Assembly (NCBI GenBank): GCA_027574665.1
Contig: CM050654.1
Coordinates: forward strand, 20,466,222 to 20,530,221
Length of the DNA: 64,000 bases
Reading direction: 5' to 3'
Source: Rhynochetos jubatus
Taxonomy: Eukaryota; Chordata; Aves; Eurypygiformes; Rhynochetidae
The notes beneath the pieces are model-generated. The model was not told where the DNA came from, did no database searches, and saw only the letters and a list, made by a program, of their open reading frames with translations. Each line of letters opens with the position of its first letter. Position 1 is the stretch's first letter. The position numbers and the translations under genes were made by a program. Below are positions 47,910-60,000 of this stretch, in pieces.

Positions 47910-50900
47910 GTAACTCAGATTCTTAATGTTTTTCTTCAGTTAAGCAGCTGAAATAGCACTACTGAACCCAAAGTTTTCATAGAAGTTCAATGCAACTATA
48001 ATGTTTTTAGGTTTTTACTGACATCTGGTTTAGAATGTGAAATTATGTGTGTACCTGGATTATACCTTCCTGCCCAATAAGACCTTTGTGGCATGAGAAA
48101 TCTAGGAGGTGCCAGTCATTGCTCAGCACCGTTTGGTGCTTCATGTTGCTGTCTGTGAAGGTGGTGGCTCCCAGGTGACTTGGAGCAGCTTCTGAAGAGG
48201 TCTGGAAAATGAACAGTAGTGGACATACCTAACGTGTCACGAGGTTGCTCATTTGTAAAATTTCCATCCTGTATTTTGTATTGTTCTGAATATCATATAT
48301 GCTGTAGGTAGCCAGACGGGTATCTGTCAACGTACCTGTGTCCTCAGTCTTTTGACAGTGAGCGTTAGGGCAGCCTTTTTTCCCCGGACTCTTTCTCTGC
48401 TTTTTATAGGCTCTGGTACTTGTTATCTGGTGTATGCAGAGATACTCCTACAATATGTCTCTTCTAATTGTTTCCTTATTCTAGGAGTGTGTTAATTGTG
48501 CCACATCCGTGGCTTTTGCTATTGACAGTTTGTGTAATCTGCTCTGTATGTTCAGTGTGGGAACTGGATTTTTGCTTGAACTGCAAAGCTTCAGGTGCTT
48601 TCAGAAAACAGCAACTTAGACACGTTTGACTTGCTGAATGTCAGTTTGCAGTTACTTGCAGGGGTGTCTTGAATAAAGTGAGCATACATAAATCATAGGG
48701 CAAACTAGCATGCACACCTGTGCTTTTGCTCCACACTTGCACCTCTGTTTTAGAGCCAGGTCACACCTACAATTAAAAAAAGATTAATTAGTCACTGATC
48801 AAAAATCCATTTGCTAACTTAATTTTCAGGTCCAAACAAGTTGCTTCCGTCTAATTCCCGTGCACTTTTTAAATACTGGAAAATATGCATTAATATGGAG
48901 CGGTTTGTTTAGCTGGATTGTTGTAACATGTTACCTTGTTTTTCCTTCTCAAGTGAGTATTAAGCCTACTTGTTACCGTATGGATCACGAAATAAAGCTC
49001 TGCTGAGTCTGAGGCAAAACTTTGACTGACTGTGCAGAGATAATGGTGTGGCTCTTCAGTTTTGTTGACAGACTTGTTGTAAATTGTAGTGTTACTGCTG
49101 CTCTGGCCACATCAGTAATCTTGTTTTCTTTTCACTTAGCTGGCTGGCTACTTCTAAATTAATAGTTGAAGTGACAAAGAGATTACTACCTCTCCCGTCA
49201 TGCTCCTTAGAAAGAGAGCTGAGATTGTAAATACCTGTATGCATGTTCTCTGTCTCGTAAATGTGCTCTCTCTGGAGAGAAGTTATCCTTGAAAATGAAA
49301 ATAGTGTATTTATTGAATCTGTATTTAGTAAATATACTGAATTGGATAATAAGACGGATATAAATAGTAAATCAGCTTTCATTTTCATTTGAATTGTCTT
49401 TTGACTTTTTTTTAAGAGAGTATTTGTCACCTAAAATCAATGGATGTGTGGTTTAGTTGGTAGTTATAACTCCCAAGTTTACTTAGGCTGCTTATATGGT
49501 TTCAATATTTCACTGTAACAGTAATAATGTAGTGATAATTAGTGATAATTTAGTAGCACAGTAGATCATGGTAACCCTTCTCGGGCTGTTTGTGCTTGTC
49601 TGTCTGAGACTAACTCAGGAAAAGAAGGCTATGGTCATGATACACCACCAAATTGTCATTGAAATTCCTAGATTTCTCTTGTATAGTCTTGATTTTGTTC
49701 TTCATCTTTATGTAATATGCTCTGTGTTAATTTTCCACTTGTTTGAATTAGTAGACGTAATCAGTCTGTGCACGCATAATGTTTTATCAACGCTGAGTTC
49801 TCTTTAATTTAGACCCTTGTCTAGCCTCAAGGTTTTGTCTTGTGAAATCTAAAGCGTCCAGGTTTTTATTCCCCATATGTTACACTTAGTCATGACACAA
49901 CAGCAGTCTTGGGGCAGGGGGGGGAAGAAAGGGGACTCTGCCTTCACTAAAATAGTGTAGGAGAGGCCAGAGTGATCTTGCCTTCATTCCTGGTGTGGGC
50001 GAGGGAAAGGAAGAGCTGGACTGGGCCGGGCTGGCAGTCGCCCTCCGTCACACCGAGCTGAGATTGCTGCTGCTACAGGGAGACAGACGCTCTGTTGCCG
50101 AGAATATTGCTAGTGTGAGTTTGTGGCTGTTCTGCTGTGGGAGGAAGAGGTAGGCTCTTCGGGTACCACTTGTTGCTTGAAGATCCGTTCCTGTATCCAC
50201 AGGAAGAAAGCATCAGCTTGGATGGAACTGGGGTGCAGTTACTTGCTAGCCCGTGCTGAAAGCTGACTGGTGTTACTTAATTGGGGATGTAAACGTTTGT
50301 AAATGAAATCATGTAGGCAGCGATTTAGAGACTGTCGCAGAAGGGTAAACCTGTACTTAGTAGGTTAAGGTAGGCTGCCGGAATGTACACCTGTGCTTTT
50401 TCTCTCTGCAGCAGTGGGTGCTGTGTATGACTGTTTGCAATCATAGAATGGTTTGAGTTGGAAGGGACCTTAAAGATCATCTAGTTCCAACCCCCCGATG
50501 AGTTCAGTGGTATAGACTGTACACAGAAAGTGGGCTCCAAGACCTTCCAGTTAAAACAGCTTTGTTGGATCCAAATAAGTTGGATGAGCAAGTGTCCTTG
50601 AGCTGTGATGTTACCTATTGCTCGCTTTGTGGTGTGAATGAAATTGTGGATATTAAAAACAGAAGAGTCCTTAATACATAATTCTGAACACCTGTTTGTA
50701 AGGTCTTAGCTTACATTCTGTTCTAACTTAAATCATGTATTTAAACTACTTATTTGTTTGTTTTAAATGTCATGTGATATTCAGTGAAAACTTATTTGTT
50801 ACATTGTAGCTTTCTCAGAAAGGAATGACTGTTGGCTCTTTGTTTTGTTGTCCTCCTACCCCTGTTACCCCAGTATGGGTACTTTTGGACAAGGTTTGAC

Positions 50901-53900
50901 GGAATAAAGATTGAATTAGTTACAGTTTAGTAATTTGAAAGAGACTGTTTTCTTTGGTGATTCAGTTCAGCAGGAATGAAAGCAGAAAGGTATATTTTCC
51001 CTCCCCTAGTCTGCAAATCTTAACCAGATAGCAGAGGATGAGATCTGCTAATTCTGAAATGAAACAGAGGTGTTCTTTGTCTTGGCAGACAGCTCGTGCC
51101 TTGAAAATTGGGACTTGGAAGACAGAAACAGTAAATCTGTTAACTGTGGTTAATGTTTTAGTGTGTTTAAAAGTGATGGGCTTCTTAAACAAGAACAGAA
51201 CTCTGTGTGGAGCTCACCTAAAAAAATTCTGGTGACTTAAAAGCTTTATTAAAGTTATTCTTATGCATTTTTTGTTCCAAACTTCATTAAGATGCTACTT
51301 AATTACCTGATGTCATTTGGACAAGCGATCTGTGTCATAACTCAGGAATATCTTGAAAGCCTTTGAGTATATACACGTGTAGTATACAACTGTAAATAGT
51401 TAAAAGTGCAGGACTCTATTGACTGATGGTAATCAGCCTGTGTGAAAACATAAATAAAGTGATTTTAAAGTCTATGTTTCTCCTTCCTCCTCTGGTTAAA
51501 ATCAAATGAGATTATAAGCAGAAATAAGTAAAACTTAAGTAGCTTGTTTCATTCTTTCTCAAGTTTTCAATATTCATTTAATTACTTTTTTGCACCTGTA
51601 AGCAAGTACGTTGTCCCCACACCTGTGTGTTCACACAACACAATGTTATTGCAACTGCAAACATTTCTACTTAACTTAGACTGGGTTTCAACCTATCTTG
51701 GATGTCCTTTTCAAACTTAAGTTTTAAGGCAATCCTGGTTATCTCAGGAGGGTAATAGGTAACGTGCAACTACCCCTGTCAGCTCTAGCGCGGTACGGTA
51801 CTTCAGGATCTCTGTCCTTTTGGTCAGCAAATTGCTTTGGTTTGTTCCGTCGTGTGTAGATTGTTAAACTCCCTGCGTTCAGGTCTTCGGTGCCCGGGCG
51901 GTGGTCACTGAGCTAAGTTGGAGCAGTAAGTTCCATGGTTGTCTAGCTCACGAAAGTCATGTGTAGCAGTAAATGGAAGTTTTCTCCAAGTTGTTGTAGG
52001 GTAGCGTGCTCGGATGCTTGATAAAGTTTTGTAGTCAATTGGTGAATGTACTTGTTAGAAAGCAGATCAGCAGTGGGACTTACTCAAGGTTTAAAAATAG
52101 TATTTGCATACATGAAAACCACCTGTAATTCCAGAGTGAAACAGGAGTAACGTAGCTGGATGTGATTCTGGCATATCAGCATTTGTAAGAGAACCCCATT
52201 TTTCACAGAAAACAGTGGAAACTTGGGAACTATGATGGGCTTCTTCCTTTGCTGTGCGCCTTCTCTTCAGGGAGTTCTGAGCCTGTGTAAATCAACTCGC
52301 CTGTGACGCTTGTAGCGTTGCAGATGTACAATTTGCCAGCAGGCAATGAGAGACCTTAAGGAATGGTGACTTGAGCCGCCTTTTCTGCCCGGTGGGAGAA
52401 GGGAAAATTTAATTGGGCTTATTTTGTTGGTGTAATAACTTACTGAATAGTTTGAGAATACAGGCATTTGGTATACAGAGGACACCAAGTATGTGTCTTA
52501 ATCTACACTGAATCTTTCACCTTTTTGTTATGAATGTAAATGAAATTTAATGAGCAGATTTTTCACTTCTGGCTCGTGTGCTGTTAGGTTCAAGACTTGT
52601 TTGACAGTGCCATGGATGAAATGCTATTTGTGAGATTGTTCTTGCGTAGGAGTGACCAGTGTTCATCTTCAGAAGCAGATTGCTCTAATTATCCTGTGAA
52701 GTATTTTGCTTACATTGGCAGCAGAAGCTGTAATAGGGAGTACAGTCACCTGGAAGAGGGAAGGACTGCGAACTGTTCTTTCCTTTTTGGAAATGAGCTG
52801 AAGGTAGTGGTGAGGACAGACTGAGGGATGAAGGCACTTGTCACAATATTTGTGTTCTCCTGTGTCCCTCCTTTCACTTGAGGTCATTTGTGAACTCTTA
52901 ATGGATGACTCCTACTTAAGTTATATTAATTCTTGGGAAGGAAGAAGAGTTGCCCTTTTCTAACAGGTTTCAAATAACAGCTTTAAGGGCAGCAGAAGAG
53001 GGTGTGCTGGAACCAGGAGATGGGTAGCACATGCGGCTTTACTGAAGAGAAAAGGGGAGCTGGGCATTTTACCCTAATACTGAAGAATCTGTGGGACCTA
53101 GGGCCAGGTGGAGTTTGAGTTAAGAAAACTCTTGAACTGTTCAAGAAATGAATAGGAAATGAGTGTGTTACGGGAATTATCAACCAGGCTTACTGGGAAA
53201 TTGCGGCATTGTGAACTGAATTGAAGCTGTCGTGTGACTTTCCAGGATTTCCTGGTGGATGTGAAATTTCAGTAAACACTGCAGAGAAATTGTGGGGCCG
53301 TTGTTTTCATTGGAGAAAAGGGATTGTGGAAACCTAGAAAAATAAAACCCAGGGAGAGAAACAGCATTTTGGTCACAATGTTTCAGTCTCGGTCAAAGCT
53401 TCAGCTGTATGCTGCCTGCGAGGTTTCTCTACTAAAGTTCTTGAGGAAACTCAAGAAGTAAATGTATGCCTCGTCCCCATAAATTTAAAAAAAACCACTA
53501 AAAAACCCCATGCACAACAAACTGAAGATACTGTATGTGTGTGCATTTTAAAACAGAAAAGGTAATTGGTTGCATTGTACTGTTATGTACTACTGTGCTG
53601 AACAAACAGGCCAGGTCAAGAAACTCTTCTTGCTAAAGAACTGTTTTGGGCAGAAGTTTGAAACAACGTTGGTGAGAAATAGGCCTCCTCCCGTGCAAAA
53701 TGCATAACCCTATGGATGCGTAAGTCTCTTACTCCTGAGTAACTACGCTAACGGCTGGGCTGTGAAACTGTACTTTCTTTGGCCCAGTGCATCCGGTGCT
53801 CCTCGTTGCACAGTAGCTTCTGCAGTGAAGGCAGTATGCCAGCACAAACCCACTGTTGCTGTATTTATGAGTGAGATAAGAAATCCTTGCTGTAGGATTA

Positions 53901-56900
53901 TATCTGTGCTTAAAATATAGAGATACTTCTGGGTTTGGTGATCTGTTTCATATTCTGAATTCCCGTGACATGTTTTACGGTAGATTGGTGTTGCACTGAT
54001 TGGTACAAATGATCAGTTGATGCCACCTGTTCCTGATGATCATTTGAGGCTCAGTGACATTATGCTAATGCTGACTAACGAATCTTAAGAAATGGAAATT
54101 AATCTGTTTAGAGGGGGGGAGGAAGGAACAATCCAGTTAAGTCTCCTACATTTAAAAGAACTAAACCACACTTGAGAGAGATGGTACTTTCCCCTATTCT
54201 TTGCAGTGATTTCTGCTTGTTTGGTTTCATAATCTCTTTGTCCTCCGGAGCATAGGCAAGTGTGACTTGTTTGTGCCTTTTTCTGCTTTTCTCTGCATTC
54301 ATTTTTCTGTGATGATGTAGAGATTTAGGCTTAGCAAAGGAACTGTCAAGAATGGGGATGGTTTTATTTTGCTTGGAGTGTTAGCTTTGTGGTACTCAAG
54401 GTGAAGGTGAGAAAACATCTTGGAAACCCGGATACTTGTCTTCAAAGGTCTCTTGCTGTATTAGTCAACTGTGAAATAAATATGCTGGGGTTCCCTTGCC
54501 ATTGTCTAGCAAATGAGGTTGATTCTGGAGATAGCATGGCCCATCTACATATGAAGGTATCTGTCTTGCTCTAATGGGGCATCTTTGTAGTGAAAGTGTG
54601 AATTCTTCTAAGGAGTGGCCAGGAAGTTGATCCTACCAGAATGTTGAGAGGGGAGCATAGGACATTTCTCACACCACCTTTGTTTTTCTTGAGACACAGT
54701 TTAAAATGACAATAGAGAAGTGCTTTAAAGAGAGCCTTTTTATACCTTGCTGTTGACTTAGTTGTGTGTCAAAAAGCAAGGGATTATAATTCTGACTGAG
54801 AAGTTGCTGCTCTTTCTTCTGAGGTATGTATTAGCTCTGTGGTTCTGTCAGGCAAAAGGAGTTATTGGGTGAATGCATTAATGGAGTTACTGGTTTCTGC
54901 CATCAGAATGTGCATTACTCTTGGTAGTGTGTTAAACTTAAGGGCTTGATGTTTCCGTTTGAGTCTGTGTACTGGTAGTTAAAAAAAGATAGTTTGCTTA
55001 GAAAACCATAGTGGGATGAAAATGTGACATTTTCAAAGTTTTACTTCAGAATGTACTCATTTTTGTGTTCTTTCATTCAACATTAGCTTCTGTTGGCTCA
55101 AGGATGGGCCCTTCTTTTCATGGGCCTAGTGAAGTTTGAAGCTAAAAATCACCATATTGTGTACCTGAAATTAAGTAACTCATGCTATGTTGTAAATATG
55201 TTCTTGTGTGTTTTTGTCACTCACACTTCTGGGTATTGTGGGTTTTTTCATGCTTGTTTCGAAGCACTTCACAGAGGCATTAATGATGTGTTTCATGTCA
55301 TTAAGTTCCTAACTTACTGTGTCTGGTTTAGTGATGCTTTGAGCTTCACCTTGGTAAAGGAAAAGATTTTGTCCAGATCTTGTGTTGTGAATTTAGTTTA
55401 CTTAAAAGAAATAATTTTTATTGGGAAGATCAGAAACAAAATCAGGATAAGATCTTTAGCTTTTAGGTCACCACACTTCCAGAAATATTCATGTTGCATA
55501 CTAGTGCAGACTCTAATGGATCATCTCTTCCCAAATTAGGGAGTTCATTTCAAGTGAGGCAATGCATCTGCTATTATTAAACTATGTGGTGTGTTATTTG
55601 CAGTCAAATGCAAGTGGGATAGCGCTAAAAAAAACCCCCAACTTGGCAACATGTTTTGTTCTACCTAAGCCAGTAGCTCTGAGCAGACAGTGGGCCATAG
55701 ATACCCGTAACTACAGCTTTTTTTTTCGGTCTGGGCCATAGCTGCCCTACCAGGCATCAGGATAAGAAAAGAAAGGTGGTTTTCTGATTCTAGTGGAGTT
55801 TGCTGCTGCTATGGATTTGGCAACAGTCATGTGAGACAGCAGACATGACAGTCATGCTGTCAAATACTTCAGTATTCGACAACCCAAATATATTTATCAT
55901 CCCGCAGTCACACTAATAAAAACAAAGCTCAGCTTGGGCTGTGGACAGTGAAGACTTCAGAAGTGCAATGCTGTTCAGAGAAGGTTTCTGTCTAGGGTTG
56001 GCTAGGAGGTCACTGGCTAGGGCATCCCTAGCACTCATTCACACCTAAGTGGTGAGCACATGAAAGTGCTTTTCATCATCACCTTATCATGAAGTTTTAG
56101 TTGTTTTTCTCCTGACTCAGCTGGATTTTGAGAAGTAATTTGGTTTAGAATATACCTGGAAAGATTAATCCCCATTAAGTTAGTTGGTCATTTTAAAACA
56201 ACTTGAGTATCTGTGGAGGACAGAAGGCTTGCAGTTTATAAATTGCCCTATGCATTCCCCATAGCTCTGAAAGCTTATATGTGTTTCTGTAAACTAATTT
56301 CAACTTCACGACTGTTCTGTTGTTGCTGTACAAAATGTTGTGTAGACATCTCTGCTAACCCATTGTTGTTAACTGTGGTGGAAAACATTATAGCCACTTG
56401 TATTCTAAAGCCAGGTTTCATCTTAACTTTCCTGCTTTCTTTCAAATTGTTCGCATAACGCTCATCACTGCCAGTTTTAATCACCAGTGTATTAAAAGAA
56501 AAAGCCCTTCTGGGAAAGTTGCTTAAGTTACTGAACGGTACCCTTAGACGTGTGCAGTAGCAGAGTACAATGGCCATTTATGTGTCTCATCCCTTTGGTA
56601 CTCTGAAAACTGCTCATTGCAGGTGGCTGACTTCATGGCTCAGCGTTCCGGGCCTGGTTGATTATTTGTATAGTTGTCAGTATGATGGCACGCTTAGAAA
56701 CTAGTTTACATAATTTTACATGAATAATGACAGAAATTAAAGAATGGTTGATGTTTTACATGGAAGGGGGGAATCTTGTCTTTTATACATTGCAGGTTAA
56801 ATAAGGAGGACAGCTGCTGTCATTTATAACTACTTCTAGGAAGAAGAAATGTCATATTTTCATGTTCTGAATTTATTTCTGTGCTGAAAATTTTGTCTAA

Positions 56901-56939
56901 TATGCTTCTGTAATGAAATTTTTAACTTTTCTATTTCAG
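47910..56939 (+). other. OLA1: OLA1 intron 3
   Basis: About 9 kb of AT-rich intron with GTAACT donor and CTATTTCAG acceptor. It carries a CR1 fragment (50440-50497) and short A/C tracts (53485-53513, 55627-55641). The open frames, including one of 148 codons at 55093-55539, have no recognisable similarity. Confidence 0.94.
50440..50497 (-). mobile_element. CR1 LINE 3'-end fragment
   Basis: Reads AATCATAGAATGGTTTGAGT, then TGGAAGGGACCTTAAAGATC and ATCTAGTTCCAACCCCCC on the + strand: the reverse complement of the CR1 3' end, hence an element on the - strand. Only about 58 nt are preserved, inside OLA1 intron 3 and antisense to the gene. Confidence 0.92.
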
Positions 56940-57067
56940 CAAAATCCCAGCCTTTCTGAACGTGGTGGATATTGCTGGCCTTGTGAAAGGAGCCCACACT
57001 GGCCAAGGCTTAGGAAATTCCTTCTTGTCTCATATTAACGCCTGCGATGGGATCTTTCATCTGATGC
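56940..57067 (+). CDS. OLA1: OLA1 exon 4 (residues 82-125, switch II)
   Basis: 128-nt exon encoding [40 protein letters not shown] and LM, ending in the first base of an arginine codon (C before the GTATGT donor). It includes the G3 motif DIAG (residues 92-95) and the GLVKGAH-GQGLGN loop, in which YchF proteins have a hydrophobic residue (Leu) where classical GTPases have a catalytic Gln. It agrees with human OLA1 (HLTR there, HLMR here). The remaining exons, with the NLSE base-specificity motif and the TGS domain, lie beyond the window, so OLA1 is partial. Confidence 0.97.
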
Positions 57068-60000
57068 GTATGTAAACTTATTTATATGTTCGCTTTGTAG
57101 TTTAAGGACAGCCCTGTTGCACTCTCATTAAAAACCATCAACAAATATCCATTAAAACGTTAACTTTTATCATTCAGTTCAAAGCCATCAGGTTTTCGTT
57201 TTTCCAACCGAGAAAAACCCCGTCCTCTGCTATATAAGGGGTATGTCTTTCTTCACTGGCGTTGTGCTGAAGACTTAGAAAGGAACAGGGTTTTGGGAAG
57301 TCTGCAGTAATGGTCGGTTGTTTTCCTTTGCCAGCAGTGCATGGCAGTCGTTTTGTTTAGTTTCCTAAAGGAGAAGGAATGGAATGTGATAATAAAAGGC
57401 TGAAATGGAAGTAGAAAATGCAAATATGGAGTTAGTAGCAGACTCTGGGATTCTGTTCCTCTCAGGGCAAGCCTCAGTTCTTTCCTTTTCCTGATTTCTG
57501 TGTGACTTGTTTCGAGTCCCCCACCCCTGCGAATTCTGAACCTGTCTCAGTTAGACCAACGGCTTTGGTTCTCTCTTTCATCACCGCTTACCACAATACA
57601 GAACTGGCCTTCAGAGAGTCACATTAACTGCACCTACAAACTCGGCCCTTAAAACGCTTGTTGAAAGTGTACGTTGGCTTGCAGTACACTTCCAGTATTG
57701 AAAATGGCTTCTGGAATGAAAAGATGGAGCTTAATGTGTGTGCAGATCCGAGGAAACTGGACACCTTTGTTGCTGTCTTGTGGTTGGCTGTTATTATACA
57801 GTGAGTGACAAGACAATAAAACTAAACAAAATAAAAGAAATACTCTTTTATTTGGTGATTGGAGCAAAAGTGTTTTTGTGGGCAGGGTGTTTCTAAAACA
57901 AAACCTACGGGCATGGAATAGTATTATCTTATGGCACTGATTGACTTGCTTAGAACCCTTGTTCCCCTGAGCCTGTTTTTGAAGCACATCTATACAGGCC
58001 AGTGGCAGCCTGCGTGCCTGGTGAATAGGTAAGTATGCTACCCCAGTCAAATGTAGTTTATCGTGCATCAGAAATACCTAGACACCGGTTTGGTGCAGAG
58101 TGCTGGTACTCTGTTTTCAATCAAGTGAGACAAACTTTATGGGGAAAGGTATTCTTAGGCATACCCTGTTGAAAAACAGGACATGCTTTTGGGGACCACT
58201 GACATTTTTTAAGGTCGTCTAGTACATGGTGATCAACTATAACTGTTTGTGCACGTGTAGAGTATTAATTCTCCTTTGAAAACCTGGCCTTACTAGTATT
58301 TTATATCTAGTACTACTATTTTCTGTTAGTCATTTGATGTATTCTTTCAGTAGAATACAAAACTGGGGGCTATTGATTGTAGCTAAGCAGTTAATACTAC
58401 TTAAAACTAAGACATTTTGAAAAGGTGAGGCCAGATCCTTACTGGGTAGAGTGAAGTAAGTCTTTTGAACTTGTGCATCATTTTAGGATGTACTAATACA
58501 TCAGTATATTTTATTTGTACCCAAAACCTATTGCTGCAGCATCCCTAGAAAACCCAGAGGTAATCGGTTTCCCCAAATCCATTGCTATCCTGTCATTGTA
58601 ATCACTGTTTTGCCTTTTGTCAGTTGAGAACAAGCGATAAACTCTTTATACTTGGCTCTGTTTGGATAGTTGTATCATAAATGCTTGTGAGGGAACAGAT
58701 TGAGATAATAGCCAGTGGAGAAGATGCTTTTTAATCTAAATGTTGAATATTGATCGGCCATTTTTTCAGGTAGCTGTTACAAGGGTTAACACCATTTGTA
58801 TTTTACTTTGGGGATTGAAAAAGGAATGGGACTTGTGGGTTTTTAAACCATTTGGATACTGACTTTGTATTAACACCTATTTCTTCTAATCTACTTGTTA
58901 TGTTTCCATTTCTTTCCAGAATTCTGAAATGTAATGGTTGTGAGGTGATTGTTGCTGTTTTTCTTTGGGAGCAAAAAAGATGATGGAATCACTTTTTAAA
59001 TAGTACTTTTCCCTTTTTCTTTTTAAGAACTTAACCCTGCCTCTTACGCTGCTCTTGCTAGATGTTTTAGCTAGAACACAAGTCAGTGATGAACTGAAGT
59101 AGAAATTCTATGTGTTGATTGCCTAATGAACACAAAGGTCTTGCAAAATACTCTGTAGAGATAATAATAATAATAATCAAAAAAGTTAATGCAAAATTTT
59201 GTGTTTGAGAGATGTAAAACTACTTCCCCCCACCCCCCATCCACCGCAGAGTGCACATTAGTTCTACTTTCCTTTCCTTGCAGTACTATAAAAAGGAAGA
59301 TTTGGCACTAAAAGCTGGTAATAGCCCTCTAGTAAATAAATAAAAAAACCCCCATACATCTGTTGGTTCCATAGCACAAACTCTAGTTAAAACCTAAACT
59401 CACTGAAGTTTTCAACATACGGTGCCAACTTGAATTACAAAACTGTATAAACGTTTTTATATGCAGTAATGTTTTTACACCCACCCACCTGTCAAAATTA
59501 TTTCCAATCTGAAAATCCCTTTTTATGAGTCTGTGGTATACCTGGAATTTGAATAGTTTTTGCCAGATTATAGAAGCTGCCTAAACTGTTTTTGTAAGTC
59601 CTTAAACTTTCCGTATTGGGAGAGCATGAAGCTGCTTTGTTGCCCTTTACCAGGGTTTGGTCCAAGTTTTTAATGGACCGTCTGTCTTCAGGAACCAGGT
59701 CCCTGAGTCTGGCCATCAGTTTCCAGCCTGGTGGGTAGGCACTGGGTCTCTGCAGTCGAGTAGGAGCTGACTTAAAAGGCACCCAGACAGGTTGCCCCTA
59801 TTAACGGGGAATAGGGAGTGGACTGGAAGGTGAGGCTTTGTGTGCCAGAAGGCTGGAAAGGAGGTGTTGCTGAAGATGAGAGTGATAAAATGTTTTTAAG
59901 AAATGCCCTAGGAAATGATCTGGGGACCACGCTTTTTCAAAGCGTTTGTTTTCACTGAGGTTTTGAGTTGGTCTGGAACAGATTTTCACCTTTGAGCACT

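Noticed and set aside
55093..55539. 148-codon open frame in OLA1 intron 3
   Set aside because: Non-ATG start, no similarity, and within a well-supported intron.
57649..58068. 139-codon open frame on the - strand in OLA1 intron 4
   Set aside because: No recognisable domain and no splice or promoter context. Probably chance.
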